Shown: positions 17,301 through 26,304 of the stretch, piece by piece
Numbering within the stretch: position 1 is the stretch's first letter
How the letters are laid out: each line of letters starts with the position of its first letter
Assembly (NCBI GenBank): GCA_903844815.1
Contig: CAIMVD010000156.1
Coordinates: 49,451 to 113,450 of the forward strand
Reading direction: 5' to 3'
Source: an uncultured Bacteroidota bacterium
GTDB taxonomy: Bacteria; Bacteroidota; Bacteroidia; Bacteroidales; VadinHA17
Length of the DNA: 64,000 bases
Notes under the pieces: model-generated
Database searches by the model: none
What the model was told of the DNA's origin: nothing
What the model saw: the letters and a program-made list of their open reading frames with translations, nothing else
Program-made: the position numbers and the translations under genes

Positions 17301-18059
17301 TTATCTGAATGAAGGCAACCCGTTGGTGCCAGTATTAAATTTATATGTAAGGGTGAAATTAAAAAAATAGTAAAAATCATTAGCACTGGATGAAGCAGGA
17401 GCATAACCGTCAACATAATCAGACAAGGCAAATCTTCCTCCAAGTTCAATTCCAAAATTGAAATCAGGCGAAAAGGGAATAGAGACACCAATTCCAACAG
17501 GTATAATTGTGGCACTTCCCCTGTCTTTAGTCCCTTCCAAATCCATCTGTTCTTCAAGAAGGTCATTTCCCGAGACAGTATAAAAAATACCTCCGACACC
17601 AGTAAATGCATAGACATCAAGTGTCTTAAGGAAATCAGAAAAAGATCTTTTATCTCCTCCGGCAAATAAATAACTGTTCTCCAATTTATTTTTAATGAAA
17701 TAATACTCCATTATAAATAAAGGTTCAAGGGCTGTCACATTGGTTACATATCCCCTTGAAGCATTACTGCCGGCCGCATCATTACCATTCAAAAGGCCAT
17801 AAGCAAGCCCCAGACGCGCATTTAAACTCCTGGCAATTTTGTACTTTAAATTTACATTAAAGTCAAACCTTGTCTGACGGAAACGAATGTCCCTCAGGCC
17901 TGCAGCATTGCTGCCCCTTGGATACCCGCCGATATCGGATAAAAAATGAGTTGTTCCAAGCCCAAAAGTTCCCTCATACCTTTTCAACTTCCAGCTCTGA
18001 GCAAATGTGAAAGGAACAACAATCAGAATAAGCAGAAATGTGATAAAACTACGTTTCAT
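17301..18059 (-). CDS. PorG-like outer-membrane beta-barrel protein, paralogue 2
   Basis: 252 aa with signal peptide (…LIVVPFTFAQ), mature start SWKLKRYEGTFGLGTTHFLS plus DIGGYPRG, and C-terminal blocks GGRFALSDYVDGYAP and NDFYYFFNFTLTYKFNTG; its last seven residues, NGLPSFR, are identical to those of paralogue 1. Clearly a tandem duplicate. It is separated from paralogue 1 by 250 bp that contain a candidate promoter, so the copies may be expressed differently. Function unknown. Confidence 0.75.
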   Translation of the reverse strand: MKRSFITFLLILIVVPFTFAQSWKLKRYEGTFGLGTTHFLSDIGGYPRGSNAAGLRDIRFRQTRFDFNVNLKYKIARSLNARLGLAYGLLNGNDAAGSNASRGYVTNVTALEPLFIMEYYFIKNKLENSYLFAGGDKRSFSDFLKTLDVYAFTGVGGIFYTVSGNDLLEEQMDLEGTKDRGSATIIPVGIGVSIPFSPDFNFGIELGGRFALSDYVDGYAPASSSANDFYYFFNFTLTYKFNTGTNGLPSFR

Positions 18060-18116
18060 GTTTAGATTTATTAATTCATGCCATCAATAAAAAAAATACA
18101 ATTTATTAATCTTCAT

Positions 18117-18869
18117 TCACCGCCGGTAATTGATCATGCTCGATGCGGAACGTTTCCGAAAGGTAAGAAAAATATTTAAGAAATAATAAATATCATTAGA
18201 ATGTGAGAAAGAAGATGTAAACCCATCAATTTTATCTGAAAAGGCAAATCGACCTCCCATTTCAATTCCAAGGCTGAAGTCAGGGGATAAAACTACTGAG
18301 ACACCCGCCCCAGCCGGAAAAACCATTGCCCAGCCATCAGGTTTATTAATTACAGCAGCAAACTTCTCATTGCTTGAAACATTATAGTTAATAGCCCCGA
18401 TACCTGCGAAGGCATATAGGTCGAGAACTCTTTTTATCTTTTTGAGGGTTTTCTCGTTCCTCATCGGGTAGAAGAAACTCTTTTCTGAACTATTCCTTAA
18501 AAGATAGTACTCACCAATTAGGGCTGTCTCAAAAAAGGAAACCAGGCATTCATAGTCACGTGAAACATTGGTTCCCGTTGCATCATTAGCACCCAATTGT
18601 CCGTAAGTAAAGCTGAAACGTCCGGTTACATTGCTTGCGATCCGGTATTTTCCGTTCAGGTTAAAATTTGTCTTTGTCTGGTTCCCATATAAATCTTTTA
18701 GCCCTATTGATTTATATCCGCCAATGTCTGAAAAAAAATATGTTGTGCCTGCTCCGAAAGTAAACTCAACCCTTCGCATTCTCCAAAGCTGAGCCTTGAC
18801 CTGTATAATAGTAAGGAAAATAAGCGAAAAAACTAAAAAAACCCTTCGCAGGTTGCAGGAACTTATCAT
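18117..18869 (-). CDS. PorG-like outer-membrane beta-barrel protein, paralogue 3
   Basis: About 250 aa. ATG at 18869 is preferred over a TTG four codons earlier. Signal peptide (…FLTIIQVKAQ), then LWRMRRVEFTFGAGTTYFFS, DIGGYKSIG and C-terminal GGRFAFSDKIDGFTSSFSHS with NDIYYFLNIFLTF. Same family as the two following genes; it lacks the NGLPSFR end. Most upstream of the barrel set, 165 bp after nadK. Confidence 0.75.
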   Translation of the reverse strand: MISSCNLRRVFLVFSLIFLTIIQVKAQLWRMRRVEFTFGAGTTYFFSDIGGYKSIGLKDLYGNQTKTNFNLNGKYRIASNVTGRFSFTYGQLGANDATGTNVSRDYECLVSFFETALIGEYYLLRNSSEKSFFYPMRNEKTLKKIKRVLDLYAFAGIGAINYNVSSNEKFAAVINKPDGWAMVFPAGAGVSVVLSPDFSLGIEMGGRFAFSDKIDGFTSSFSHSNDIYYFLNIFLTFRKRSASSMINYRR

Positions 18870-18894
18870 ATGAAAAAGCAAACTAAAAGATTCT

Positions 18895-18902
18895 CAAAGC
18901 TA
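18895..18902 (-). promoter_or_regulatory. Candidate -7 element for barrel paralogue 3
   Basis: The minus strand reads TAGCTTTG (TAnnTTTG) 25 bp before the ATG at 18869. The same spacing is seen before paralogue 1. No TTG at ideal distance. Confidence 0.4.
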
Positions 18903-19034
18903 CTATTTGTCATAAAATTAAACAGAAAAGCTTTAGCATTTTAATAATAAATAATTCCAAAAGGAATAACAGCCGCTGACTCAAAATCTACAGGATAGTG
19001 TTGGGCAGTTAAATGGAAATAAATGAACCAATGA

Positions 19035-19913
19035 TTAATTACGGGTATCAACACCCCACATAAGCTTATTCCTCAGTGTATTGTAAAAATCCATTCCATT
19101 TAACATTACAGTTTTGAGCTTTACGCGGTCTTTCGAAATATGCACCTCCTCACCGTAAGGCACACGTTTCGACCTGAAGTCGCATGTTGCAAGAAACTCC
19201 TTGCTGCGGCCTTCAATTATCATTCTCAGTGTGCTCTTTCCGGTAAGAACAATTGGCCTGATAGTCAGATTATGAGGAGCCATCGGCGAGATGATTATGC
19301 TCTCATCGTCAGGTGAGAGAATAGGCCCGCCGACACTAAGGTTATAGGCTGTTGATCCTGTTGCAGTGGAGATAATCAGCCCATCGGACCAGTAGGTATT
19401 CAGATAAATATCACCAACATATACATGAATGGTGATCATACTAAGATCTGCTTTCTGAACAGTTATCTCATTAAGCGCCGATGATGGGTTTCCTTCAAAT
19501 AGCCCTTCAGGCTTTGAAAATTCGAGAAGCGATCGTTCAATAATCACATATTCACCATTGCAGAGCATATCAATTGAATCACTAATTTCATTTTCAGGAA
19601 TATTAGCAAGAAAACCCAGTCTGCCTGTATTTACACCTGCAACAGGTATTCCCAGATCCTTGACTTTTAGTCCGGTCTCCAGGAAAGTTCCGTCACCGCC
19701 CACACTTAAAACAAGATCAGGCAAAACTGAAACCATTGAAAGGTCGCTGAAAGTCTCTATCAAACCTTTCCCCGAACAGTCAAAATGCTCTTCCCGTTTC
19801 TGATAAAGCAGTATTTTAATACCTCGTTTGCAGAACTCACTAATAAGCCTGCTGACACCGGCTTTGGTCTTAGCGTTATAGTCTTTGCTGTAAATGGCAA
19901 CCTTCTCAATCAT
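19035..19913 (-). CDS. nadK: NAD kinase
   Basis: Phosphorylates NAD to NADP in the cytoplasm. Motifs: VLSVGGDGTFLETGLKV (GGDGT), AGVNTGRLGFLANI, and DGLIISTATGSTAYNLSVGG with the NE/D substrate region ALNEITVQKADLSM. 292 aa, usual length. 5 bp downstream of the CBS-domain gene, so co-transcribed; this pair upstream of porG-uppS-bamA is a conserved Bacteroidales arrangement. Confidence 0.95.
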   Translation of the reverse strand: MIEKVAIYSKDYNAKTKAGVSRLISEFCKRGIKILLYQKREEHFDCSGKGLIETFSDLSMVSVLPDLVLSVGGDGTFLETGLKVKDLGIPVAGVNTGRLGFLANIPENEISDSIDMLCNGEYVIIERSLLEFSKPEGLFEGNPSSALNEITVQKADLSMITIHVYVGDIYLNTYWSDGLIISTATGSTAYNLSVGGPILSPDDESIIISPMAPHNLTIRPIVLTGKSTLRMIIEGRSKEFLATCDFRSKRVPYGEEVHISKDRVKLKTVMLNGMDFYNTLRNKLMWGVDTRN

Positions 19914-19918
19914 ATTTA

Positions 19919-20584
19919 TCAGATATTAAGATATTTCATGAGCAGGTCGAACCTCTCGGAATAAAACCGGTCCATCGAATCGGAATTAGTGACCCATGTT
20001 TTTACTTCATAATTGTAACGTTCGAAAGTCCTAATAACCGATGCCAGATCGCAGGTATTCACCTTCAGGGTAACTTCAAGTTTAGTCGACTCTGCTGGTG
20101 AATTAATATACATGCTAAGAACCTTAACATCATTACTTTCAACGATTTGTGCTATCTGCGAAAGAGAATAGTCACGTTCGATAAGCTCAAGTACAATGAT
20201 TGCCCCCGGCTGGTCCATAGATGACAATCCTGCAATATACCTGATAAGTTCACCCGAAGTTATCACTCCCTTATAATGAAGATTATCATCCAGAACAGGA
20301 ACAACTGAAAGCTTGAGCCTGGAGGCAAGACCAATTACTTCAAAAATATGCTGCTCAGTTGTCACATAGGGCTTGAGAAGAGTAAGTGGGTGATTTCCTA
20401 TCGGCTCCTCTGGTTGATTCATATCATAGATATCAGCATCCGATATAAGCCCAAGGAAATCCTGGTTATTTACAATTGGCAGATGTGATATTCTGAAAAT
20501 CTCCATCCAGTTAAGAGCAGTCTGGCCAAGGTCAGATGTCTTAAGTGGGGGGACTATTTCAGATATTAAGTCTTTCGCGACCAT
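19919..20584 (-). CDS. CBS-pair protein (AcuB-like) with ACT-like C-terminus
   Basis: Cytoplasmic, about 221 aa. ATG at 20584 (MVAKDLISEIVPPL) is chosen; an in-frame TTG six codons upstream is less likely. Two CBS motifs are seen (ISHLPIVNNQDFLGLISDAD at about 30-50, and LSVVPVLDDNLHYKGVITSG at about 90-110), which bind adenosyl nucleotides in the family, followed by an ACT-like half (GAIIVLELIERDYSLSQIAQ). Divergent from pdxJ and co-transcribed with nadK; a nucleotide-sensing role beside NAD kinase is plausible but unproven. Confidence 0.8.
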   Translation of the reverse strand: MVAKDLISEIVPPLKTSDLGQTALNWMEIFRISHLPIVNNQDFLGLISDADIYDMNQPEEPIGNHPLTLLKPYVTTEQHIFEVIGLASRLKLSVVPVLDDNLHYKGVITSGELIRYIAGLSSMDQPGAIIVLELIERDYSLSQIAQIVESNDVKVLSMYINSPAESTKLEVTLKVNTCDLASVIRTFERYNYEVKTWVTNSDSMDRFYSERFDLLMKYLNI

Positions 20585-20679
20585 GTTCACTTTTATTTTC
20601 AACTAAAATAGTAAAAAAAAAGCCAGTTATTGTAATTTTACATTCTTAAAGAGTATGGATTAATCTTATCTTGCGAATA

Positions 20680-21393
20680 ATGACAAAGTTAAGCGTAAAT
20701 ATCAATAAAATAGCTACTCTCAGGAATGCAAGAGGAGGCAATACTCCCAATGTCCTGACTGCTGCCATAAACTGCCAGCTGTTCGGAGCCGACGGCATCA
20801 CTGTTCACCCCCGGCCCGACGAGAGGCATGTAAGGTACAGGGATGTCCTGGATATACGGCCGGTTATTACTACCGAATTCAATATTGAAGGGTATCCATC
20901 CGATGAGTTTATAAGTCTTGTAATATCGGTTAAGCCGCATCAGGTCACTCTTGTGCCCGACGCACATGATGCCATTACATCGGATGCCGGATGGGACACT
21001 TTAAGGAACAGGGCGTTCCTTACCGATATTGTTGCTGCTTTCCGTAAAAAAGGTATAAGAACATCTCTTTTTGTAGACACAAATCCTGTAAATATTGAAA
21101 ATGCCGCTCTGACAGGAACCGACAGGATAGAATTGTATACCGAACCTTATGCTGCGAGTTTCAGCGGGAATGCAGTTAAGGCCATTGAGCCATTCATAAA
21201 GGCGGCAGAACTGGCACGAGAACTCGGACTTGGTATAAATGCCGGTCATGATCTCAGCCTGGAGAACCTTCATTACTTTTCGGAATGTATTCCGTTTATT
21301 GATGAGGTATCTATCGGACATGCATTGATCTCAGATGCTCTATATCTGGGGCTTGAAAACACCATTCAGATGTACAAACGTCAGTTGGTCTGA
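20680..21393 (+). CDS. pdxJ: Pyridoxine 5'-phosphate synthase
   Basis: Condenses 1-deoxyxylulose 5-phosphate with 3-amino-2-oxopropyl phosphate to give pyridoxine phosphate (vitamin B6). ATG at 20680 starts [20 protein letters not shown], the normal N-terminus; a TTG three codons earlier is less likely. Further motifs: [20 protein letters not shown], the catalytic Glu in TTEFNIEG, and [15 protein letters not shown]. 237 aa, normal. It is divergent from the CBS-nadK operon with under 100 bp between, and is followed 10 bp later by the hydrolase gene. PLP made here would serve the two DegT enzymes far downstream, among others. Confidence 0.95.
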   Translation: MTKLSVNINKIATLRNARGGNTPNVLTAAINCQLFGADGITVHPRPDERHVRYRDVLDIRPVITTEFNIEGYPSDEFISLVISVKPHQVTLVPDAHDAITSDAGWDTLRNRAFLTDIVAAFRKKGIRTSLFVDTNPVNIENAALTGTDRIELYTEPYAASFSGNAVKAIEPFIKAAELARELGLGINAGHDLSLENLHYFSECIPFIDEVSIGHALISDALYLGLENTIQMYKRQLV

Positions 21394-21403
21394 CAACTGA
21401 TTT

Positions 21404-22201
21404 ATGAAACTTTTCTGCAGAAAATCCGGAAAGGGACCTCCCCTTATTATCCTCCATGGCCTATACGGATCGTCGGATAATTGGGTGACATTCTCGAAGA
21501 GACTTGAAGATTACTTTACAGTTTATCTTCCCGACCTCCGAAACCACGGACGTTCGCCTCACGAGATTGTACATGACTGCGATTCCATGAGAGATGACCT
21601 CTACGAACTTGTAAATGACCTAAATACTGGAAAGATCTTTCTTGCAGGCCACAGTATGGGAGGAAAGGTAGCTGTGGCCTTCGCTTTAAAATGGCCCGAA
21701 TTAGTCAGCGGGCTTCTTATTGCCGATGTATCGCCGTTTCAAAACGGGATAAGGCAGAAATCAACGTACATTCAGCACCTCACAATTCTCGACGCTGTCA
21801 ATTCTTGCGATCTGGCAATGATATCCTCAAGGGCAGAGGCAGATTCGATTCTTGCCCAAAAAATCAGCTCGGAAAGGGAACGCGGATTGATACTCAAAAA
21901 TCTCCACAGAAAATCCGCCGGTGAATTTGAATGGAAACTGAATGTAGCTGCACTTCGCGACAATATAGATAAAATAATGGCGGCTATAAACCCCGAAAAT
22001 TCAATGAATCTGCCTGTTACAGGATTTCCCGTTATTTTTCTCAGGGCAGGAGATTCTGATTACCTGCCTCTTTCCGATTTTAAAGATATTCAGAAAGTAT
22101 TCCCGGCTTCGGAATTTATTACAATCCCAGGGGCAGGTCACTGGATACAGGTCGACAAGCCGGAGGATGTTGCCTTGCATATCAGGAAACTCCTGGAATA
22201 A
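21404..22201 (+). CDS. Alpha/beta hydrolase (YbfF-like esterase)
   Basis: 265-aa cytoplasmic hydrolase. It has the oxyanion motif ILHGLYGSSDNW, the DLRNHGRSP segment, the nucleophile elbow AGHSMGGKVA (Ser about 86), an acid in RAGDSDYLP and the catalytic His in GAGHWIQVDKP. This is the pattern of the YbfF/PNPB-esterase-like family. Substrate unknown. Sits 10 bp after pdxJ, likely same transcript, and converges with the exonuclease gene at 22208 with 6 bp between. Confidence 0.85.
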   Translation: MKLFCRKSGKGPPLIILHGLYGSSDNWVTFSKRLEDYFTVYLPDLRNHGRSPHEIVHDCDSMRDDLYELVNDLNTGKIFLAGHSMGGKVAVAFALKWPELVSGLLIADVSPFQNGIRQKSTYIQHLTILDAVNSCDLAMISSRAEADSILAQKISSERERGLILKNLHRKSAGEFEWKLNVAALRDNIDKIMAAINPENSMNLPVTGFPVIFLRAGDSDYLPLSDFKDIQKVFPASEFITIPGAGHWIQVDKPEDVALHIRKLLE

Positions 22202-22207
22202 AACGGA

Positions 22208-22933
22208 TCACCTGAAGGTTACAGATTCAATATTTTCATCGGCGATCATCGGTATTCGCATAAACCGGAGAAGAACCTGAGCAACTGCCAGAACATCTTT
22301 TTCACAATAACGGACTATCCGTTCAATATCGTCTTCGACATAATAGATACCGGCAACCATACTTCCGTCAATATCATCCTTTGGAGTGGCTATCCCAAGG
22401 ACTGATGTAAGCAGTTCAAGAGAAGTATAGTTCTTGTAATCACCGAATTTCCATAGTTCCATTGTATCGAGAAGCTTTACTTCCCATGGTTTTTTGCCTG
22501 AGTTATCAAGCATACCTGGAATTGGAAGCCCGTTTATTACCATCCTTCGGGCAAGATAAGGGTAGTCAAATTCCTTTCCGTTATGGGCACAAAGAGTCGC
22601 TTCAGTATGGGTCTTCGAAAATCCCCTGAGCATTGAAGAGAAATCGGAAAGAAGAGTTTTCTCATCCTTTCCATAGAACGATTTAAGTTTGAGGCTTACC
22701 GGATCCTTCTTCGAGATCCCTCCCACCGATATGCAAATTACCTTTCCGAATTCGGAATAGATCCCCGCTCTTTCATATACATCTTCGGGATTCTGTTCAG
22801 GAGTCTTAATCTGTTTCGATTTTTTATCCCATAAAGCTTTCCCTGCCGGTTCCATGGCCTCATATGACGGTGCAACGGGAACGGTCTCTATATCTATGAA
22901 CAATACATCTTCAATCCTTATATTGTCTAACAT
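22208..22933 (-). CDS. PolB-like 3'-5' exonuclease
   Basis: About 241 aa. The ATG at 22933 lies just beyond the udk stop and begins MLDNIRIEDVLFIDIETVP; a longer start would overlap udk. DEDDy exonuclease motifs are present: FIDIETVP (Exo I, DxE), CAHNGKEFDYPYLARRM (Exo II), and YCEKDVLAVAQ (Exo III with Tyr). This is the family described as related to the exonuclease domain of DNA polymerase B, single-domain in Bacteroidota. Role in DNA or RNA trimming is unspecified. Confidence 0.85.
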   Translation of the reverse strand: MLDNIRIEDVLFIDIETVPVAPSYEAMEPAGKALWDKKSKQIKTPEQNPEDVYERAGIYSEFGKVICISVGGISKKDPVSLKLKSFYGKDEKTLLSDFSSMLRGFSKTHTEATLCAHNGKEFDYPYLARRMVINGLPIPGMLDNSGKKPWEVKLLDTMELWKFGDYKNYTSLELLTSVLGIATPKDDIDGSMVAGIYYVEDDIERIVRYCEKDVLAVAQVLLRFMRIPMIADENIESVTFR

Positions 22934-22937
22934 TATT

Positions 22938-23558
22938 TTACGATTTACTTTTTGACAAATGTTTTTCAATAATCGAAATAAGCACTTCAATTCCCACCTG
23001 ATTCTCCCCTCCTCCCGGAATGATTATATCTGCATAGCGTTTTGAAGGTTCGATGAACTGAAGATGTGATGGCTTAACAGTATCATGGTATCTATCGAGA
23101 ACCATAAGCACCGACCTCCCGCGTTCGACAATGTCCCTCATGATTACCCGACCCAGCCTGTCATCAGCATCAGCGTCAACGAAAACCTTGAGATCCATCA
23201 TATTGCGCAAACCCGGATCTGTAAGGATAAGTATTCCTTCGACAAGTACAACACGGGTTGGTTTTACCGGGATAGTTTCATCCGACCGAAGACAAGTAAG
23301 ATAAGAATATACAGGCATCTCAATCTCTTTTCCTTTTTTGAGCTTCTTCAGATGGTCAATAAGCAATGAAAATTCGACTGAATCGGGGTGGTCAAAGTTG
23401 ATTTTCTGCCTCTCCTCAAGAGCTATTCCTTTGTTGTCCCTGTAGTAGTTGTCCTGTGGGATAATTATAACATCTTCATCGGGAAATACTTCCCTGATTT
23501 TTCTCACAACAGTGGTTTTCCCCGATCCGGTCCCACCTGCTATTCCTACTATCAGCAT
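22938..23558 (-). CDS. udk: Uridine kinase
   Basis: Phosphorylates uridine and cytidine in pyrimidine salvage. P-loop GIAGGTGSGKTTVVRKI at the N-terminus, DNYYRD motif after IIIPQ, FDHPDSVEFSLLIDHL, and the RIMRDIVERGRS arginine segment. 206 aa, normal. Upstream of the exonuclease gene, probably same transcript. Confidence 0.93.
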   Translation of the reverse strand: MLIVGIAGGTGSGKTTVVRKIREVFPDEDVIIIPQDNYYRDNKGIALEERQKINFDHPDSVEFSLLIDHLKKLKKGKEIEMPVYSYLTCLRSDETIPVKPTRVVLVEGILILTDPGLRNMMDLKVFVDADADDRLGRVIMRDIVERGRSVLMVLDRYHDTVKPSHLQFIEPSKRYADIIIPGGGENQVGIEVLISIIEKHLSKSKS

Positions 23559-23719
23559 AATTGTATATTTTTGCGTTTTGCTATTTGCATCAAAAATAAG
23601 AATTAGAACTGAAATAGGATAAAGTTTTGAGTGACTAAAGTTGGGAGTGTTTAAAGTTGATTATAAAAGTAAATTTCAACCATTAAATAAATTTGTAAAC
23701 ATTAACTTAAAAATTCATA

Positions 23720-23796
23720 CACTTTAGGCACTCCAGACACTCCAGACACTCCAGTCACTTTAGACACTTTAGACACTTTAGACACTTTAGACACTT
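23720..23796 (+). repeat. Tandem array of a 9-bp unit (8.5 copies)
   Basis: Units of CACTTTAGA or the variant CACTCCAGA follow one another without gaps from 23720; four of the last units are identical. Related units in the opposite orientation lie at about 23630-23657, so the 270-bp gap between udk and manA (23559-23828) could fold back on itself. A possible weak -7 element TAACTTTA (23798-23805) directly follows. The unit is a multiple of three but no ORF runs through it. Confidence 0.9.
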
Positions 23797-23828
23797 ATAA
23801 CTTTAAAAACCTATCAATCCGCTTACTC

Positions 23829-24824
23829 ATGTCAGAATTATATCCACTAAAATTTGAATCGGTACTAAAAGAAAAGGTATGGGGCGGCAACGCTCTTGTA
23901 ACCCGTTACAACAAGAAGCAGAAAAACTTTTCAGAATCCTCGAAGGTTGGAGAGAGCTGGGAATTGTCGGGAGTATCGGAAAATCAGTCGATAGTGTCGA
24001 ACGGTTTTCTTGCCGGAAACAACATAGAGGAGCTCATTGAAGTTTACATGGGCGATATTACAGGCGATTCGGTATACGAGAAATTCGGAAACGAATTTCC
24101 ACTCTTAATCAAGTTCATCGAAGCCCGTGAAGACCTGTCGATACAGGTACATCCGGGGAATGAACTTGCACGGAAAAGGCATAACGCCTATGGAAAAACT
24201 GAGATGTGGCATATACTTGAGAGTGAAAATGGGTCAGGAATATATACAGGTTTCAGGGAAGGAGTCACCAGAGATATGTACATTGAGGCTTTGGAAAACG
24301 GTTCGCTTGCTTCACTTCTTAATTTCGAAACAGTGGAGCCTGGCGACACCTATTTCACACCATCCGGTAGGGTTCATGCCATCGGACCCGGAACAGTGCT
24401 TGTCGAGATCCAGCAGACTTCGGATATTACATACCGGATCTTTGACTGGAACAGGGAGGGCGATGAAAAACGTGACTTGCATACCGAAATGGCACTTGAC
24501 GCCATCGACTTTGATGCATCAGGAAAAGCAAAGATCAGAAAAGAGACTGAGATCAATAAAACGGAGAATCTTGTAGACTGTGAATTTTTTCACACAAGCA
24601 TACTCGCTTTCAATAAACCTTTGAAACAAGATTATTTTCAGCTTGATTCATTTGTTTTGTACATTTGTATCGAGGGAGGTTTTTTGATACGCTGGGATGG
24701 TAGTTCAGAAAAGGTAACAAAGGGAGAGACTGTTCTTTTGCCTGCGATGATAAGAGAAGTAACCCTTGAACCGATTGGTGAGGCAAAAATTCTTGAAGTT
24801 TATATTTCCTCAAAAGCTGATTGA
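23829..24824 (+). CDS. manA: Mannose-6-phosphate isomerase, class I
   Basis: Zinc enzyme interconverting mannose 6-phosphate and fructose 6-phosphate. Cupin fold with the zinc ligands visible as Gln and His in SIQVHPGN, Glu in YGKTEMWHIL and His in SGRVHAIGPGT. 331 aa is the short form common in Bacteroidota and Firmicutes. Ends 3 bp before the lipoprotein ATG at 24827. Confidence 0.93.
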   Translation: MSELYPLKFESVLKEKVWGGNALVTRYNKKQKNFSESSKVGESWELSGVSENQSIVSNGFLAGNNIEELIEVYMGDITGDSVYEKFGNEFPLLIKFIEAREDLSIQVHPGNELARKRHNAYGKTEMWHILESENGSGIYTGFREGVTRDMYIEALENGSLASLLNFETVEPGDTYFTPSGRVHAIGPGTVLVEIQQTSDITYRIFDWNREGDEKRDLHTEMALDAIDFDASGKAKIRKETEINKTENLVDCEFFHTSILAFNKPLKQDYFQLDSFVLYICIEGGFLIRWDGSSEKVTKGETVLLPAMIREVTLEPIGEAKILEVYISSKAD

Positions 24825-24826
24825 GA

Positions 24827-25618
24827 ATGTCAAAATTTAGTTGTCACATGAAGATATACTTCATATCTATCTTATTTGCCCTGTCAATAATTGGTGTCTG
24901 CGGTTGCCGTGAAAAAAGTACGAAGAACGCAGAAGCCCTGCTTCCGAACGACTCCCTTGCAGTTCCTGATACGGGATATACCGGAATAAAACAGTATATG
25001 AGCGGCGAATACCTCATCAAAGAGGTAACATTCAGAAACGGAGTAAGGGAAGGGCTGATGAAATCATTCTACCAGAGCGGGAAGTTGCGCCAGTCATTCA
25101 ATTACAGGAATGGCCTCAGGCAAGACTCGGCAATTTGGTTCTACGAGGAAGGCCAGGTTTTCAGAACCACACCTTATATTAATGACACTATCGACGGTAT
25201 TCAGAAACAATATTACAGGAACGGAAAGCTGAAAGCCAGATTAGCCTACAGGAAAGGCTTCAGGACTCCAACACTGGAGGAATTTACTCCCGAAGGCAAA
25301 CTGGTAAAGGGATATCCCGATCTTATTGTAATCCCAAAAGACGACTACAGAAGAAGAGGGATCTATTCCATTACCTTACAGCTTTCAGATAAATCACCAA
25401 AAGTGAGGTTCTACCGAGGTGAATTTTACAATGGAGTTTTTGATACTACACGGATCAACAGGATCAAAACAGTGGACGGTACCGGGAAACTTGATCTGAA
25501 AAAAAATGGTGCCTCGGGAAACGGATATGTCGGGATTATTGCGGAGATAATGACCGGATTCGGGAACAACTATCTTGTTTACAAAAAGATCACCTTTCCG
25601 TACGGAGATCTTAACTAA
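24827..25618 (+). CDS. Lipoprotein with MORN/YwqK-like repeats
   Basis: About 263 aa, start at 24827 (MSKFSCHMKI…) or 24848 (MKIYFIS…). The signal ends in a lipobox-like VCGC, predicting a lipid-anchored envelope protein. Residues about 45-150 contain repeated strands of the YwqK/MORN type: VTFRNGVREGLMKSFYQSGK, FNYRNGLRQDSAIWFYEEGQ, and IDGIQKQYYRNGKLKARLAY. The C-terminal half (SITLQLSDKSPKVRFYRGEF) has no recognised domain. Function unknown; often annotated toxin-antitoxin YwqK-like from the repeats only, which is not good evidence for such a role. Confidence 0.75.
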   Translation: MSKFSCHMKIYFISILFALSIIGVCGCREKSTKNAEALLPNDSLAVPDTGYTGIKQYMSGEYLIKEVTFRNGVREGLMKSFYQSGKLRQSFNYRNGLRQDSAIWFYEEGQVFRTTPYINDTIDGIQKQYYRNGKLKARLAYRKGFRTPTLEEFTPEGKLVKGYPDLIVIPKDDYRRRGIYSITLQLSDKSPKVRFYRGEFYNGVFDTTRINRIKTVDGTGKLDLKKNGASGNGYVGIIAEIMTGFGNNYLVYKKITFPYGDLN

Positions 25619-25627
25619 AATGATTCT

Positions 25628-26236
25628 ATGATAATTCATACCGCTACCTTCGTAAAGAGCAGCCCAACTTTAAAGGATTGTCCTCCTACTTTAAGACCTG
25701 AATTCGGCTTTATAGGCAGATCGAATGTAGGCAAATCGTCGCTTATTAATATGCTCACGGGGTGGTCGAAACTTGCCAAGACATCGGTACAACCAGGAAA
25801 AACACGGACAATAAACCATTTCATGATAAACGGGACCTGGTATCTGGTTGATCTTCCAGGGTATGGTTATGCGAAGGTGCCTCTGAAGCTAAGGGATAAC
25901 TGGATAAAGGCAACAGGCAACTATATTCTGAAAAGAGAAAACCTTGTTTCCCTTTTCGTCCTTCTCGACCCCAGACATAAACCACAGAAATTGGATCTCG
26001 AATTCATGGAATTTCTCGGAACTAATAATGTTCCCTTTGCAAGAGTTTTTACTAAGGCCGACAAGCTGTCGAAACTCGCTCTCGATAGGTCAATTGATCT
26101 ATACAATAATGAAATGCTTAAGATGTGGGAATCGCTCCCTGTAACCTTCATAACTTCAGCGATAAATGGCAATGGAAGAGATGAAATCCTTGGCTACATT
26201 GAAGAATCAATTAACAATTTCTCAAATGGTTCCTGA
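25628..26236 (+). CDS. engB: Ribosome biogenesis GTPase YihA/YsxC/EngB
   Basis: Small GTPase needed for late assembly of the 50S subunit. G1 GRSNVGKSSLINMLTG, G2 region PGKTRTINHF, G3 DLPGYGYAKV, G4 TKADK and G5 TSAINGNG are all visible. 202 aa, normal. Starts 9 bp after the lipoprotein stop. Confidence 0.95.
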   Translation: MIIHTATFVKSSPTLKDCPPTLRPEFGFIGRSNVGKSSLINMLTGWSKLAKTSVQPGKTRTINHFMINGTWYLVDLPGYGYAKVPLKLRDNWIKATGNYILKRENLVSLFVLLDPRHKPQKLDLEFMEFLGTNNVPFARVFTKADKLSKLALDRSIDLYNNEMLKMWESLPVTFITSAINGNGRDEILGYIEESINNFSNGS

Positions 26237-26252
26237 TATCGTCAGGAATTTT

Positions 26253-26260
26253 TAAATTTG
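26253..26260 (+). promoter_or_regulatory. Candidate -7 element for prs
   Basis: TAAATTTG, an exact TAnnTTTG match, 44 bp before the prs ATG; no TTG at ideal spacing. Confidence 0.45.
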
Positions 26261-26304
26261 CATTCAGATTTTGTCTATTCATAAATCACCTTAAAATTAT
26301 TACA

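Noticed and set aside
17228..17665. Open frame of 145 codons overlapping barrel paralogue 2
   Set aside because: It is out of frame with the barrel gene that has a signal peptide and matches its neighbours; no features of its own.
23720..23796. Possible CRISPR array
   Set aside because: Units are 9 bp and contiguous, without spacers; no cas genes nearby.
24827..25618. Toxin-antitoxin label for the YwqK-like lipoprotein
   Set aside because: Repeat motif alone; there is no toxin gene next to it and it has a lipoprotein signal.
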